A stretch of DNA of 64,000 nt, from positions 62,001-126,000 of the forward strand of contig SWDT01000003.1 of NCBI GenBank assembly GCA_009193035.1, given 5' to 3'. The stretch comes from Halicephalobus mephisto (taxonomy: Eukaryota > Nematoda > Chromadorea > Rhabditida > Panagrolaimidae). Shown piece by piece: positions 11,604-24,077 of the stretch (the stretch's first letter is position 1; every line of letters starts with the position of its first letter). A program made the position numbers and the translations under genes. The notes beneath the pieces are model-generated. The model was not told the origin of the DNA, ran no database searches, and saw nothing but the letters and a program-made list of their open reading frames with translations.

Positions 11604-14600
11604 TTAATAACGACGACCGTTGACTTGTAAGAGTTCCGGATGAGTCTCGATCACTCTTGAAAGAAGTTTATCCAAGTACTCTTGCATGTCTCTGATTTTT
11701 GCTTCTTTTTGATGGACTTCTTTTCGAAGATGTTCTATAACCTTCAACAGATATTCTGGAGACGTTGATTCATTCTATAATTACAACATTACTTTTAAAA
11801 TTAATTATTATCGTGTTAAAACATTTGTGTCTCAAATATGTTTCAAATTTTACAGTCATGATTGAGCAAAAAGTGCTTGTAATACTGTAGCCAGACTCAT
11901 AACTTCTGAATCCGAAATCAATTAACTTTCAGGATCCAGAATTCAGAATCTAGGGATCTGAATACGTTATTCTAAGTACTTATTATTCAAGTTTAAACAT
12001 ATTTAAAATTAGAAATATGAGAGTGGTCTCAGATGTTTCAAATTTTACAGTCATGACTGAGCAAAAAGTGCTTGTAATACTGTAGCCAGACTCATAATTT
12101 CTGAATCCGAAATCAATTAACCTTCAGAAGACTGATCTCCAATTCTAAAGATCTATAAATCTTCATTTTACAGATCTATGAAAAGCGAAAATTCACTTTA
12201 AATAATTTTGTTTTTTTATGGAATTTCAAAATTATTTAAAATGAATTTTTAATTTTTCTTGAGTTGCAAAAATTGGAAAATAAATGTTAGAAATACAAGT
12301 TTTAAATAACAAATATTATACTTACCAAAGCAGAAGCGGGATTAGATCCCAAAGAAGCAAATCCAGAAGAAGAAGCAATACTTGTTGGACGACTTAAAGG
12401 AGCAGGTGCCGGAACGGATTCTCTTCCTTTGGATTCATGGAAACTATTTCTTATTCTTAAAGGTTCTAAATTCACATTCTGTTTCATATTATTGTCTGCA
12501 GACCCTAAGGGAAAGTTCGCTACAGAAGAAGACTCCAGTTTATCTGTCGAATTTTTTCTTCCGCCATGTTTGAGCCATTTTTCTGCTTTTTCCCGGACCT
12601 AAAAAAGTAAAATTTACAAAAAACAGTTAGTATACGGTGTAATTTACAATTTCGGAACTATTGTAATTTTTTAAAATTTCACAATTTCAAAAACTTTAAA
12701 GATGTTACTGAAAAACCAAATAGCAGAGGTTACTGTAAGCACTCTAATAATCTACAGTACTTTTTATTACTGTATAATGTAACAAAATAACTCCTATGAA
12801 TTTTACTGTAGTTTTTCGAATTGGTTTCAAAAAAGTAATAATATATATTAAGATAGATTTAATCCTAACTTAACAACGGAACATTGTTACCTAAGTTATT
12901 TTCTTTTGAAAACTGTACGAATAAAGAACAAAGAAAGAGTCCTAACTTATCTTTTGTTAGTTATCTTTAAAAATTTAACACAGTAAAATTCATAATTTCA
13001 GAATTATTCTAATCTGTTTTAAATGTCGTAATTTCTGAATTAAAATTTTTTTAAAAATCTAAAATCACAGATCTCATTCCAAAAATTTCGCAAATTTGCA
13101 GTAACTTTCTATTACTGTAAAATGAACCAGATTAATAATCCGAAAATTATAAATAATAACGTATATAAATACAGTAAAATTCACAATTTCGGAATTATTC
13201 TAATCTGTTCCAAATGTCGTAATTTCTGAATTAAAATTTTTTTAAATATCTAAAATCACAGATCTCATTTCGAAAATTTCGCAAATTTACAGTAACTTTC
13301 TATTACTGTAAAATAGACAAATTTCCACCAATAGTTCCGAAATCACAAACCATACTGTAGTTTCATCCTTCACAATAAAGAACATCCAAAAAACGAACCT
13401 TTGTGAGTCTATTCTTGGATCCATTTTGAGCAATTTCCGATCTCAAAGAAGTAATACTTGGTTGGGGGGACAATTGGGGTTTCTTTTCAGACTCAGTAGT
13501 TATGTTCAATTGAGGAGTATGGAAACTGTCATTTGTGGAATCATGCAGTATAAAAGAGTTATTTCTGTGCATCTGATTCGGGGACGGAGACGAGAAAGCA
13601 AGGGCTGATGTTATTGATGAAAACGAACTTCTTCGACTTAAGGAAACGGAAGCCAAAGATTGAGCATCTTTGTTTTTTTTCTTCCCAATATGCATTTTTC
13701 TCTTCAGCATGTCCAGTTTTTTCTCCTTGACTCCTCCGCCGATGGTGTTAATTGAAAAATTCGAAACAGAAGTTGCAATTTTGTTTGTAAATTCGAACCC
13801 GAGATACAGTGTTCCTCTGTCTTTTTCGTCATTTCCCTTCTTCGTCAATCGAAAAGCCTTAGGGGGTTGAAATTGCGGCAAAATAGTCAAATCGAAGTGC
13901 AACGTTCCCAAATGTTCTGTTCGAATTTTTCCTTTATGACTCACGTTCACTTGAAGTTCGTTCTCGAGCTCGTTCAATTGAAACTCACAAGACTCATCCC
14001 ATGAAGCATTCCCATCGGTCGTCGTCACTGTGTTTGTCGAAACTTTGCTTTTGTATGGAAGCTGTTTTCCACTGGTACATAATGAAACATAAATATCCAA
14101 ACTTTTGTGGTTTTTCAGCTGCAATCCTTGTGCACGAAGAACTGAAAATAGTCATATACCCAAAAAAGCAAAAAATAACTACAACTTATATATCAAAATT
14201 AAAAATAATTAATTTTCATATATCAAAAAGTAAAAATAATTAATTTTTATGTATCGAAAAGTAAAAATAATTAATTTTCATATATCAAAAATTAAAAAAA
14301 ATTCATTCTTTATGTATCAAAAATTTTGAATATCGAAAATAATTTATTTTCATATATCGAAAAGTAAAAATAATTAATTTTTATGTATCGAAAAGTAAAA
14401 ATAATTAATTTTCATATATCAAAAATTAGAAAAAATCCATTCTTTATATATCAAAAATTTTGAATATCGAAAACAATTAATTTTCATATATCGAAAAGTA
14501 AAATCTTCATTTTTCATGAATAAAAAACTAAAATTAACGATTACTCATGCGTCAAAAAACTAACCTCTGACAACTAAGTTGTTATACTGCATAATCCGAT

Positions 14601-14604
14601 CCAT
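11604..14604 (-). CDS. Class I Rab11-family interacting protein
   Basis: Four exons on the minus strand: 14604-14565, 14141-13399, 12598-12326 and 11774-11604 (408 aa). Residues about 13-125 form a C2 domain (VLRAQGLQLKNHKSLDIYV, DGNASWDESCEFQL, LGTLHFDLTIL, GTLYLGFEF). A basic, Ser-rich linker follows. The last exon is a helix ending MQEYLDKLLSRVIETHPELL, which matches the Rab11-binding domain of FIP proteins (family pattern Y-I-D-x-L-L-x-R-V-M-E). Known family role: Rab11 effectors that dock recycling endosomes to membranes through the C2 domain. The start codon gives MDRIMQYNNLVV directly before the C2 strand, as in human class I FIPs. At 408 aa it is shorter than RCP or Rip11. Introns 1-3 (423, 800 and 551 bp) hold internal direct repeats. 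Confidence 0.88.
11840..12130. repeat. Direct repeat in Rab11-FIP intron 3
   Basis: A block of about 85 bp containing TTTTACAGTCATGACTGAGC and GTGCTTGTAATACTGTAGCC occurs at about 11850-11935 and 12038-12123, nearly identical, about 188 bp apart. Confidence 0.8.
12970..13330. repeat. Direct repeat in Rab11-FIP intron 2
   Basis: About 150 bp starting CAGTAAAATTCATAATTTC and containing GTCGTAATTTCTGAATTAAA occurs twice (about 12980-13130 and 13172-13315), about 195 bp apart. Confidence 0.8.
14150..14520. repeat. Tandem repeat in Rab11-FIP intron 1
   Basis: Units of AATAATTAATTTTCATATATC alternate with TTTTTATGTATCGAAAAGTA. A higher-order unit of about 175 bp is visible from 14205 to 14500. 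Confidence 0.7.
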
Positions 14605-15700
14605 TTTTGTACTTCCTCTGAATCACGAATCGACTCTAAACACCATCCGATCTGAAAGGAATTTCATTTTAAAAAATTCCATTCCCTGAGGCATAAAACG
14701 AATTACGAAATTATCGAATTTAAGTTTCAACTTGAAAAATGAAATCTCGGAGAACTCGAAAAAATAAAATTCACGACAACTTGAAACGCGCATTTTCTCA
14801 AAATTGATTTTAAATAAATAAATAAATAAATGAGTCAACACACCTGTATTAAAGTTTATAAAACAATCAAAAAACTAAAAAATTTAAAATTAAATAAAAA
14901 AAAATAAATTTAAAATTTCAAACAACAACTGAACACCTCTAGTTTGCGGCAATGTTGCGAGCAAACTGCGGATTTTATTTTTTTTTCAAAATTTGAATAA
15001 AAATTACATTTAAAAAAAATAAATATTTTACAATGTTGCAAGCAAACTGCGGATTTTATTTTTGATGTCGACCGAGTTGCCGGGATGTTGCGAGCAAGTT
15101 GCAAATTTCGAAATTAAATCTATAAAAAATTCAAAAATTTTCAAAAATGTTTCAAACAAAAATTGCGGATTTTTATGTCGATTTTTTGCAGTTTTCGACA
15201 TGGAAAATCGATAAAATTACAGATTCATATATGAAAAATTTCACCTTGACCCAAATATAAAATTTCAAAAGATATAAAATCGGATCAAAAACTCGTGAAT
15301 TTTTCGAAGCTGTCGATGAAATCAAAGAAGGATTTTTCCGAAAAAATCGACTAAAAGGATCAATTTCGAAAAACTCAAAAATTCTTTTATTTGTTCAACT
15401 CCAGGTGCGCCAGTTACTCCAAAAACGAAAAAGGAAAACACGACGTGCACCATTCATGACTGGCCCGATTAGTTTTTTTATAAAAAAAATAAAATTATCG
15501 ATCCGTGAATTTAATCGATTGATTGGTAATGTTGGATTCGATTTGGAAAGTTTTTAGGTTAAAACAAGTACGAAAAAGAAATTCGTCTTTTGTCTTCCAT
15601 TATGGAGAATAATCGGACCAGAAAAACGCAAATAAACATATATGAATAAAAACAAAGAATGCGACGGAACACAAGGTCAATTTTCACGGAGAAAATTTCT
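14605..15700. other. 5' flank of Rab11-FIP gene
   Basis: Upstream side of the minus-strand Rab11-FIP gene. Two short copies of 'GCAAACTGCGGATTTTATTT' lie at about 14960 and 15043, followed by a mixed-composition patch at 15395-15480 (CTCCAGGTGCGCCAGTTACT and ACACGACGTGCACC). No gene was found; promoter elements could lie here but none is demonstrated. Confidence 0.35.
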
Positions 15701-17860
15701 GAAAACTAATAAAGTAAAATCATGCACAAATAAAATTAAGATTTTCTTTAAAAAGTAAATTTTTATTAATAAAATTAAGATTTTCTTTAAAAAGTAAAAT
15801 TAATTTTTGATATAAAAATTTTTAAAAATGATAAAAAAATTGATTTTTGTTAACAAAAGTAAAATTTTATTTAAAAAGTTAATTTTTAATCCAAAAGATT
15901 CTTAAAAATCATGAAAAAATTAATTTTTATTAATAAAATTAAGATTTTCTTTAAAAAGTAAAATTAATTTTCGATATAAAAATTTTTTAAAATGATAAAA
16001 AAAATTGATTTTTATTAACAAAAGTAAAATTTTATTTAAAAAATTAATTTTTAATCCAAAAAATTATGGAAAAGTTGATTTTTATTAACAAAAGTGAAAT
16101 TTTAGATAAAAATAAATTTAATTTTTACTACAAAAATTTGTGAAAATTGATGAATTTAAATTATTAACTAATAAAAGTAAATTTTTATCACAAAAATTTG
16201 TGAAAATTCTTGAAGAAAAAATTTACAACGATTATGAAAATAAAATTCGTTTTTCAGAAAAAATAAAATTTCACCCAAAAAATGACGTTAATTCTCATCA
16301 AAAAAAATTCCTAAAATGACAAATTCGATTTTTTCGATAAAAGTGAAATTTCGTTGAAAAATAAAAATTAATTTAATTTTAAAAAATAAAAATATATTTT
16401 TATTATGAAATTTTATTTTTTACAATTTGAATGAAATTAAATAAAAAAATTAATTTTAAAAAATAAAAATTATTTTTATTATGAAATTTTATTTTTTACA
16501 ATTTGAATAAAATTAAATATAAAAATTAATTTTAAAGAAAATTGAAATCGATTTTCACCACGAAGGTTCCCAAAGTCATAAAAATTTGGATTTTTATCAG
16601 CAGGAATCAAATCAAAACCGGAAAATCAACTCGAGAGGAAATTATTAACCACCGTAATTCCTTGAAGATTATGAGAGTCCGATCGTTCATCAATGAAATC
16701 CAAATTTTTTTAGACTTTAAATAAATAATAAAATTTCCATCACGAAAAATCCTAAAAATCATAAAAAAAATGAATTTTAGTAATAAAAGTGAAATATTAT
16801 TTTAAAAATAGTAAAATAAAAAAACCAATTTTCGTCGCAAAGTCCTTGAAAACTATGAGAGGACGATCGTTTATTAGTAAGCGTCAAATTTGCATAAAAA
16901 ACAATTCAAAAATAAAGTTAACTTTCTTCACTAAAATTTAATTTTTTTTAATAAGTAAAAATTTGCATAAAAAACAATTTAAAAATAAATTTAACTTTCT
17001 TCACTAAAATTTGATTTTTTTAAATAAGTAAAAATTTGCATAAAAAATAATTCAAAAATAAATTTAACTTCCGTCATTTAAATTTGATTTTTTTAAATAA
17101 GTAAAAATTTGCATAAAAAATAATTCAAAAATAAATTTAACTTTTGTCATTAAAATCTTCAAAAATCATAAAATTTAAATTTCTTATTTGTAAGTTTAGT
17201 TTTGTACAAAAATAATTTAAGGGTAAACTTTCTTCACGAAAGTTCTTAAAGATCATGGAGATTTATTTTTTTAACCAGTGCGAGTCAAATTTCGCTTAAA
17301 AAACAGCTTAAAAACGAACTCTTGTGACGAAAGTTCCTAGAGATTATGAAAAGTCAGTTTTTTAACAAATACGAGTCAAGTTTTGTTTTAAAAAATTAAA
17401 AATAAAAAATAAAGCAAACTTATATTACGAAAGTTCTTAAAGATCATGGAGATTTAGTTTTTTAACAAATACGAGTCAAATTTTATTTTAAAAAATAAAA
17501 AATAAAGCAAACTTATATTACGAAAGTTCTTAAAGATCATGGAGATTTAGTTTTTTAACAAATACGAGTCAAATTTCGCTTAAAAAAGAAATTAAAAGAA
17601 TAATGAGGTCAGCTCTCATCATAAACGTTTTCAAAGATCAAAAAAGTTTATTTTTCTAATTAATTTAATTTAAAAAGCAATTTAAAAATAAAGTTAAACC
17701 TCATCATGAAAAATCTTAAAAGTCGAAAATTTAATTTTTTTATTAATATAAATCTAATTTAAAAATAAAATTAAATTTCACAGCGAAAATTTAATTTTTT
17801 ATTAATAAATTAAATTCCACAAAAAATAAAATAAAATGTGTTCAATAATCTTCAAAAATC
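15700..17860. repeat. Complex AT-rich tandem arrays
   Basis: Successive arrays: ~120-bp units (AAAATTAAGATTTTCTTTAA, 15730-16050), ~85-bp units (AAGTAAAAATTTGCATAAAA, 16900-17130) and ~110-bp units (TTACGAAAGTTCTTAAAGAT, 17230-17600). Short frames (for example 16542-16724) are products of the repeats. Confidence 0.65.
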
Positions 17861-18372
17861 ACAATTATAAATTTCTTCGATGACATTCAGAATTTACTGT
17901 AACATCAAATTTAATCATTTTTTATATGATTGTTTACAAAGCACGTTTATACGGTATAAATCCCAAGCCGGTCATCAAGAAGGGATCAATCGTATCAAGA
18001 ATATCCGTGATCATCATTGTCAAATTTGAATTTTGTTTTATGTTTGTAATTTTCGCGCGATACTGTAAGCGAACCTTGCATAGTGTGGGATAAACCATAA
18101 AAAAAGAAAAAACGATATAAATCCGAAAAAATCTTACGAAATGAACGCAGGAGAGAAATGTGAACCACGTCTTAAGTCCACGACAACGAAAATTCGACGT
18201 TGAAACAACGACTTTTAAATCATTTGAACTATTTTTTCGTTTTTGTTTGTAGAATAAAAAACCGTTTGTTTTCGACTTAGAAACGAGATCCTGTCACAAT
18301 AGGTCGATCAAGAAAAATCAAAATCAATAAATCCAGAAAAATTACTTTTTAATAAAAAAAAAACAACTGGTA
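17860..18372. other. Mixed-composition gap
   Basis: Single-copy sequence of moderate composition (GTCCACGACAACGAAAATTC near 18180) with no long frame on either strand. Confidence 0.3.
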
Positions 18373-18516
18373 TGAATCCTGTTTCTGGTTCTGCAAAACG
18401 ATCTCAACAAACATGTTCTTCGTCGATCGGAGCTAATCCTCCCTGGGATACAACAAAAACCAAAGAACCAAGTGGACCAGGACTGAAGAGTCAACACTGT
18501 CAAGGAAAAAGATAAG
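18373..18516 (+). CDS. Small ORF of coding character, unassigned
   Basis: A 47-codon frame from ATG to TAA begins MNPVSGSAKRSQQTCSSSIG and ends SQHCQGKR. It is rich in Ser, Gly, Pro and Lys, and its composition is balanced while the flanks are AT-rich. No hydrophobic signal, no known family. It could be a short gene, a first exon, or chance. A second open patch follows a TTTTTTTAG at about 18660 (reads LSKFSLFSSGTSIMTMFSTY), but no donor joins the two. Confidence 0.3.
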
Positions 18517-18779
18517 TGCTCTCAATCAATTTTTCTTTATCATTATCGATTTTTTATCTTTGAGAACTTATTCAAAACTCTACCATAAAGTACTCAAGAG
18601 ATCTATAAGTTGACTTTTACAAAAATTTAGAATTTCAGATATTTTTAAAATTTTTTTAGCTCTCCAAATTTTCATTGTTCTCGTCGGGAACTTCGATCAT
18701 GACGATGTTCTCGACTTACAGATAATCCAGTATAGGACTTCAAGTATCATTAGCAGAACCGGGTACTTGGTGCACACAA

Positions 18780-19040
18780 AAGACGACACATGGTATACAA
18801 TGTATCGACATATTAGAACGTCTCTGATATATCAAATATCATTATATTCAATATATCCATACATTAAGTTGGTATTAATGAGTTGTATTTAATGCATTTA
18901 TATATTAAATATAATATATCTGATATATTAGAACCGTTTTAATGTACCCTTTTTGTGTATAAAGATTCTAGAAAGTTTCATGATTTTTATATAGTTACGT
19001 ACAAAAACGATACATGGTATGCAATATATCGATATATCAA
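18780..19040. repeat. ATATCGATATAT-type interspersed repeat
   Basis: Runs such as GTATCGACATATTAGAACG and CTGATATATCAAATATC; related blocks lie at 19200-19300 and 60290-60370. It flanks the MITE at 19046-19202 on both sides. Confidence 0.6.
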
Positions 19041-19045
19041 GTTGA

Positions 19046-19202
19046 TACACACAAAAAACGTAACTTCTGGTCCCGTAACAATTGCGAAATGTGACAATCG
19101 TCACATTTTTATGAATATTTTGCATTGGTGACGAAATAGTAATGAAATAGTGATGATTTACATTTGTTACTGGGTTAAAAGTCGCGCTTCTTTTTGTGTG
19201 TA
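19046..19202. mobile_element. MITE, TACACAAAAAACGTAAC family, copy 1
   Basis: 157 bp with ends TACACACAAAAAACGTAAC and the inverted ...TCTTTTTGTGTGTA. The interior contains AATTGCGAAATGTGACAATC. The same family occurs at 30267, 33567, 60128 and 60380. No coding capacity, so non-autonomous. Confidence 0.7.
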
Positions 19203-19800
19203 TCGATATATTACATTTATTATGTTAATACATTGAAACAACTCTGATATATCGGGTACATTGTATTCTATGTATTGATATATTGAAATAATACACTTAT
19301 ACATAATGCTTAATTTATATAGTGATGCATTAGAATTATTTCTTGTACATATTTACCAATAGTTTGGTGTGATGTCATCACTACCGGAAACACTTTAACT
19401 TCCTTGTTTATGAATATACTTTTTCTAGAATACAAATGTTGTCTGATTGACAATAAATATGTCATTCATTGCAACTATTTGCTGTATTTTTCATACAAAG
19501 TTATAGTATTTGCACCAGAATCTCGCTTTCTGAGAAACTCTTTTCAAAATGTTTTTCAGACCAATTCATGTTGGCAAAAAACAAACATCATAATGAATTT
19601 CAAGATAACAATGCTGTTCTTTATTTAAAAAACCACAAAAACTCTTAGGGGCTTTAGGAAATACAATATCCTTAGAATTTCAGTACAAATACTTAATCTT
19701 TATAGAAATATCGATATTTATATAACTTAACGTCTTTCACAAAGAGGTAATTCTTATATTTTCGTATATCTTCCAGGAAAATGTGAACTCCAATAAAATC
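19203..19800. other. Gap downstream of chemoreceptor gene A
   Basis: ATATCGATATAT-type repeat to about 19300, then single-copy AT-rich DNA. A 74-codon plus-strand frame at 19404-19628 has no supporting signals. Confidence 0.35.
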
Positions 19801-20758
19801 TTATTTATTGAGCATTCTTCCAGAAATCACGACTAGCGTAGACTTTGAATTACTGCTTACACTTTTGTCACGTATAGACTTAGAGAATGTGATTCTGTAT
19901 CTTGTGTTTATCAGAACTCCGCCGATGCAAAAAAGGATTCTGACTGCAGGAAACATAATATCATTTCGTCTGAACCCTAGCTAAAACAACATCAATAATA
20001 AATAATTTTAAACAATATTAACGAACCTTACTAAGAAGTATTGCAGTGGACAAAGGCAGAAGGTCGAGAAGCAATTCTACGACAATTGTGAAATGGACAA
20101 CTCTTTCAGCAATCTTGTTTCTTACGGTATTGTTATTTGATTTCTTGAGTTTGAATAATACCAGACATGCAATAGCGGTGATAATATGAAATAATGAAAC
20201 ACAGAAATTATAGTTTATTAAGGAATTTAAAGCATCATAACTAGCAATGCAACCAAAACTCCAGCAATTTTTAGCTTTCTCATAATTGATGTCATCGTTG
20301 ACTTGAGCTACTATCATTATTGTCGAAATCGCGATAATAGAAGAAACCAAGCAACAGACTTCACTAAAAACGAAAAAAGATTTCATTCGGATGTACTTGC
20401 CTGGAGACAGAAGCAAGACCGAGCATCTGTCCAGAGACAAGAATCCGGCAGAGAACGGTACATGGATGGACATCATCAACCATGGTAAGTAAAAAATAAA
20501 TTGAGCAACTGGATCATAGCCGATTTCCGGATTCAATTTTACAATATAAAACATGTAACATATGAATCCACATAAAGCGGTTAACCACCATGTGCAAATA
20601 GTAATGATTACTGTAAACGTGACAGTTTCGGCATAGAGTTTATATCTGATAATGCAATACAATAACCAAGAATTATGAATAAAAATGTAGCATGATATAG
20701 TACAAGTACATATAAACTCAGCAAGAAGGATGTAGTGAGTATATACATCCAGAGCCAT
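19801..20758 (-). CDS. Nematode-type 7TM chemoreceptor, paralog A
   Basis: Two exons, 20758-20027 and 19980-19801, joined by a 46-bp intron; 303 aa. Exon 1 encodes six hydrophobic segments, with FSAGFLSLDRCSVLLLSPGK after segment 3 (the position of the DRY-like motif) and a CWSFGCIA loop before segment 5. Exon 2 supplies the seventh segment (DIMFPAVRILFCIGGVLI, then NTRYR). This layout fits the nematode serpentine chemoreceptor superfamily, perhaps the Srbc-like branch; the class is not certain. It is about as distant from B and C as an older duplicate would be. The protein ends N-K-stop, with the stop immediately after an AATAAA. Presumed role: odorant or chemical sensing in ciliated neurons, inferred from family only. 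Confidence 0.82.
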
Positions 20759-22166
20759 AGTTTTCAGATAGAGTGAATTTTAACACTTAAAAATCTGTTT
20801 AAATTCACTTTGTACAAGCTTTTTTGATCGAATAAGAGACTAATTTGTTTCAACCACAACTGTCCTTGGAATTACAAAGCTCCACTGAAAAATAAAGATG
20901 AATAGACCGTCAATAACAGTACCGTAACCAAATATGACTCTATGGGTATAAAAGAAAGAATTTAAATAATTCGACACTCTCACATGATTCCCGAGAGGGA
21001 AAACTGTTCAATCAGCCGACGTATTCAGAAGGAAACAAAAGGTCATGATAACGAGTCTTAAAGTTTGTTGTTGTTGAATATAATTTAGTAGTCTGCGGAA
21101 AATCCACTCTGAATCTTGCTGTTAATGACCAAACGAGGGAACCCTCCTCTCTTTATCCTTACCAATGTATTTGAATGAAGATATTCGGGATTCTAGGTAC
21201 TGTAAGAATCTGTATTCTTCCCACATTGATTGAGAAACTTAACAAACTATCAGAGCGTTCATTTTTATTCTAGTTGGGCAGCCCATTTCCATAGCACAAA
21301 TATTGCAAGTTTTATGAGACCAATTCATAATTAGAGTTATTCTTCTGCTTTTTACGTAGTTTTCTGAACCATCAATAGACATACTTTCAAAATTCCACTA
21401 TCTGAATAACACCGTCAACAAAATTGAAGTCTTATTCAAGCAGTTGCACTTTTAGCTGCAGCCGATCTCTGGTTCTATAATAAATTACTCATAAATCGTC
21501 AAAAAAGAGCTATTCATCACTGAATTGCTCAGTAAATAATAATATGGGCTTCTCAACCTTTCATAATCTCTTAAACACCATTTATATCAACAATCATCAA
21601 TTAATATCCTTAATGGTATATCAAACCATTTACCATATATTAGTTCTATGTAATTCTAAAGGTCACTTTCAAAGCTGTCAATTTTGGATTAATTCGATTC
21701 GAAAATGGACATCTCTAGACACTCTGAGTTGATCTATTCCTATCTCTAGCTATTCATCAAGTATCTCCATCCTGATTTCTTTATTTGCTACTTGTCGTAT
21801 CTTTTGGATTCATGAGGAATCATGGTGGTTGGGACTTCCGAGAACTTTCTATCATTATAGCTGATCAACAAAGTTGAATGCTTTACATAGTACTTATAAG
21901 CTTGGTTTATGATGAATAAAATATAATAATTTCATAGTCGATTTGAAGGTGTTCTTTTCGTTATGAAGACAAGTCACTTCTTAGAAGTTCATCCAATTTT
22001 TAGGGTTTTACAATATTAAATAGAATCTTTACAATAAAAAATTACTTAATCTTGGGAATTATGAATAATTTTTATGAAAATACGAAAATTCGTATTATTT
22101 AACATAGTTTATACGAAGTAAATCCTTATATATTTTTTTTAAAGTTGTAAAGAAAATTTAAGTTAT
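20759..22166. other. Intergenic between receptor genes A and B
   Basis: Single-copy, moderately AT-rich DNA. The right end (from about 21900) is the left edge of the duplicated unit shared with gene C. No other gene found. Confidence 0.5.
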
Positions 22167-23116
22167 TCATTTATTGAAATTTTTTACAGTAAACAAAATT
22201 AATTTGAAATTACTGTTTCCAGAAATAGTATTAGTGGATTTGAAGAAAGTGGTTCTGTATCTCGTGTTTATAAGAATTCCGTCGATGCACAATAGTAGTT
22301 TCATTGCAGGGTATATGATATCACTCCGTCTGATCCCTAGCTAAAACAATATCAATCAAATAATTTTAAACGGTGTTAACAAACTTTTCTGAGAAGTATT
22401 GCAGTAAACAGAGGCAGAAGGTCGAGAAGTAGTTCCACGATAATTGTGAAATGAACAACTCTTTCAGCAATTTTGTTTCTTGCGGTATTGTAATTTGATT
22501 TCTTGAATTTGAATAATACTAGACATGTGATCGCAGTGATTACTTGGAATAAAGAAACACAGAAATTATAAGTTGTTAAATAATTTATAGCATTATCATT
22601 GGCTATGCAACCAAAACTCCAGCAGTTTTGGCGTTCATCGTAATCGATGTCAGCGTTGATTTGAGTCACTATCATCACCGTCAGAATTGCAAAGATTGAA
22701 GAAGTTAAACAACAGACTTCAATCATGAAGAAGAAAGGCTTGATTTTGAAGTACTTGCCTGGAGACAGAAGCAAGACCGAGCATCTGTCCAAAGACAAGA
22801 ATCCGGCAGAGAACGGTACATGGATAGATGTAGTTAACCACGGTACATAGAAAATAAAATGAGCAACTGGATCATAAGCATTGTCCGGATCCCATTTTAT
22901 AACATAGAATAAGTGGCATATTAATCCACAAAGAGCAGCTATCCACCATGTACAGACGTGAATGATTACTGTAAACGTGATAGCCGTTTCGTAAAGTTTC
23001 TTTTTCAGAATCCGATACAGTAACCATGAGTTGTGGACAAAAAGAAAAAACGTAAAAATGAGTAGCAATACAAATTCCGTAAGATGGATATACCGTAGAT
23101 ATATTTCCAGAGCCAT
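22167..23116 (-). CDS. Nematode-type 7TM chemoreceptor, paralog B
   Basis: Exons 23116-22385 and 22340-22167 (44-bp intron), 301 aa. Same architecture as A: six segments in exon 1, the seventh (DIIYPAMKLLLCIDGILI) in exon 2. FSAGFLSLDRCSVLLLSPGK and CWSFGCIA are kept. It is close to C, with roughly fifteen substitutions over the 244 residues of exon 1, against many more with A. A TATAAATA lies at 23160-23153, about 40 bp before the ATG, and is conserved in C. The reading frame ends AAT AAA TGA, so the stop overlaps a polyadenylation hexamer. Confidence 0.85.
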
Positions 23117-23924
23117 AATGGAGGGAAAGAAAATTAATTCAGATAATTCCAGTATTTATATCCAAATTTTTCTTATTTAGAAAGATTTTTGATTGAATGG
23201 AGAAGACCAATTTTTTTAAATCTGTAGCGACTGTTTAGACTGCTTGGTTTTAGTAAAAAAGTAGATAAATAGGGGTGTTAACCAAGTTATGGTAATCACT
23301 TAAAGGCTAATAGAGTTAAGCCACAACCCTACGCCTTATTTTTCAGGTGTATGTTTTGTGAATTTTTAGTCATCAGATTCCGGAAGTGTTGCATTTGAAT
23401 AAAATTTGTTTCAATACATTTGAAGACATTTCATAAAAGTGCTTTCAGCCGGGATTACAGTACATAAAGCATCTTTCCAATTACCTCTGTAATTAACATA
23501 AAAGTTATTGTTAACCGTCCTTGTTCCGATTGTAACGTTGCTAGAATTTGATAGATCTTTGAATTGTTAATCTAACGATACCAAAGATTGATGGAAAATG
23601 GTTATTTAAAAACATAAAAGTTTAAGTTGAGAGAAAATTTTCACGAATGTTTGGTACCATTAAATTTATTGCTCGATCTATCAAATACTGACAAAGTTAT
23701 AACCGGAACTCGGAGTGTTAACAGATGGAGTCTTACATAAAATTATGATAATGATTTGTGTTTTTTGGAATGGTGAATCGAACGGTATATAGCATTCTAA
23801 GATTCAATTAGGTTTTATAGATTAAAAATTGTTTGTAATTAGATTCAAAAAAGTCATAATTTAACTCAAAAGATTTAAGAAGATACTAATATACCTATTA
23901 TGATTCTTATTAAATGCTCTATCA
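23117..23924. other. Upstream flank of receptor B
   Basis: The first 400 bp match the flank of receptor C (for example TTCATAAAAGTGCTTTCAGC at about 23430 and about 27010). The match stops at about 23515, which marks the duplication edge. The remainder is single-copy. Confidence 0.6.
23153..23160 (-). promoter_or_regulatory. TATA-like box of receptor B
   Basis: TATAAATA on the minus strand, 37 bp before the ATG; the same box is present at the same place before receptor C. With so short a leader, transcription would start almost at the ATG. Confidence 0.4.
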
Positions 23925-24077
23925 AATAATATGCGAACCATGTTCTTCAGGTATTTATAAGAAGAGATATAAGAGATTTTCCTATGATCCCCAACATTAT
24001 CCATATTGAACAACGTACATTCAACATAGTATTTAAGAACCCAGCTCTTGACATGTCATTATGTAATCTCAGTTGCG
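23925..24077. repeat. Left arm of inverted repeat (empty LTR site)
   Basis: About 150 bp whose reverse complement matches 24714-24767 plus 25200-25294. It contains CCCCAACATTATCCATATTG and keeps the uninterrupted target GTACATTCAA at about 24015-24024, where the other arm carries the LTR. Confidence 0.85.
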
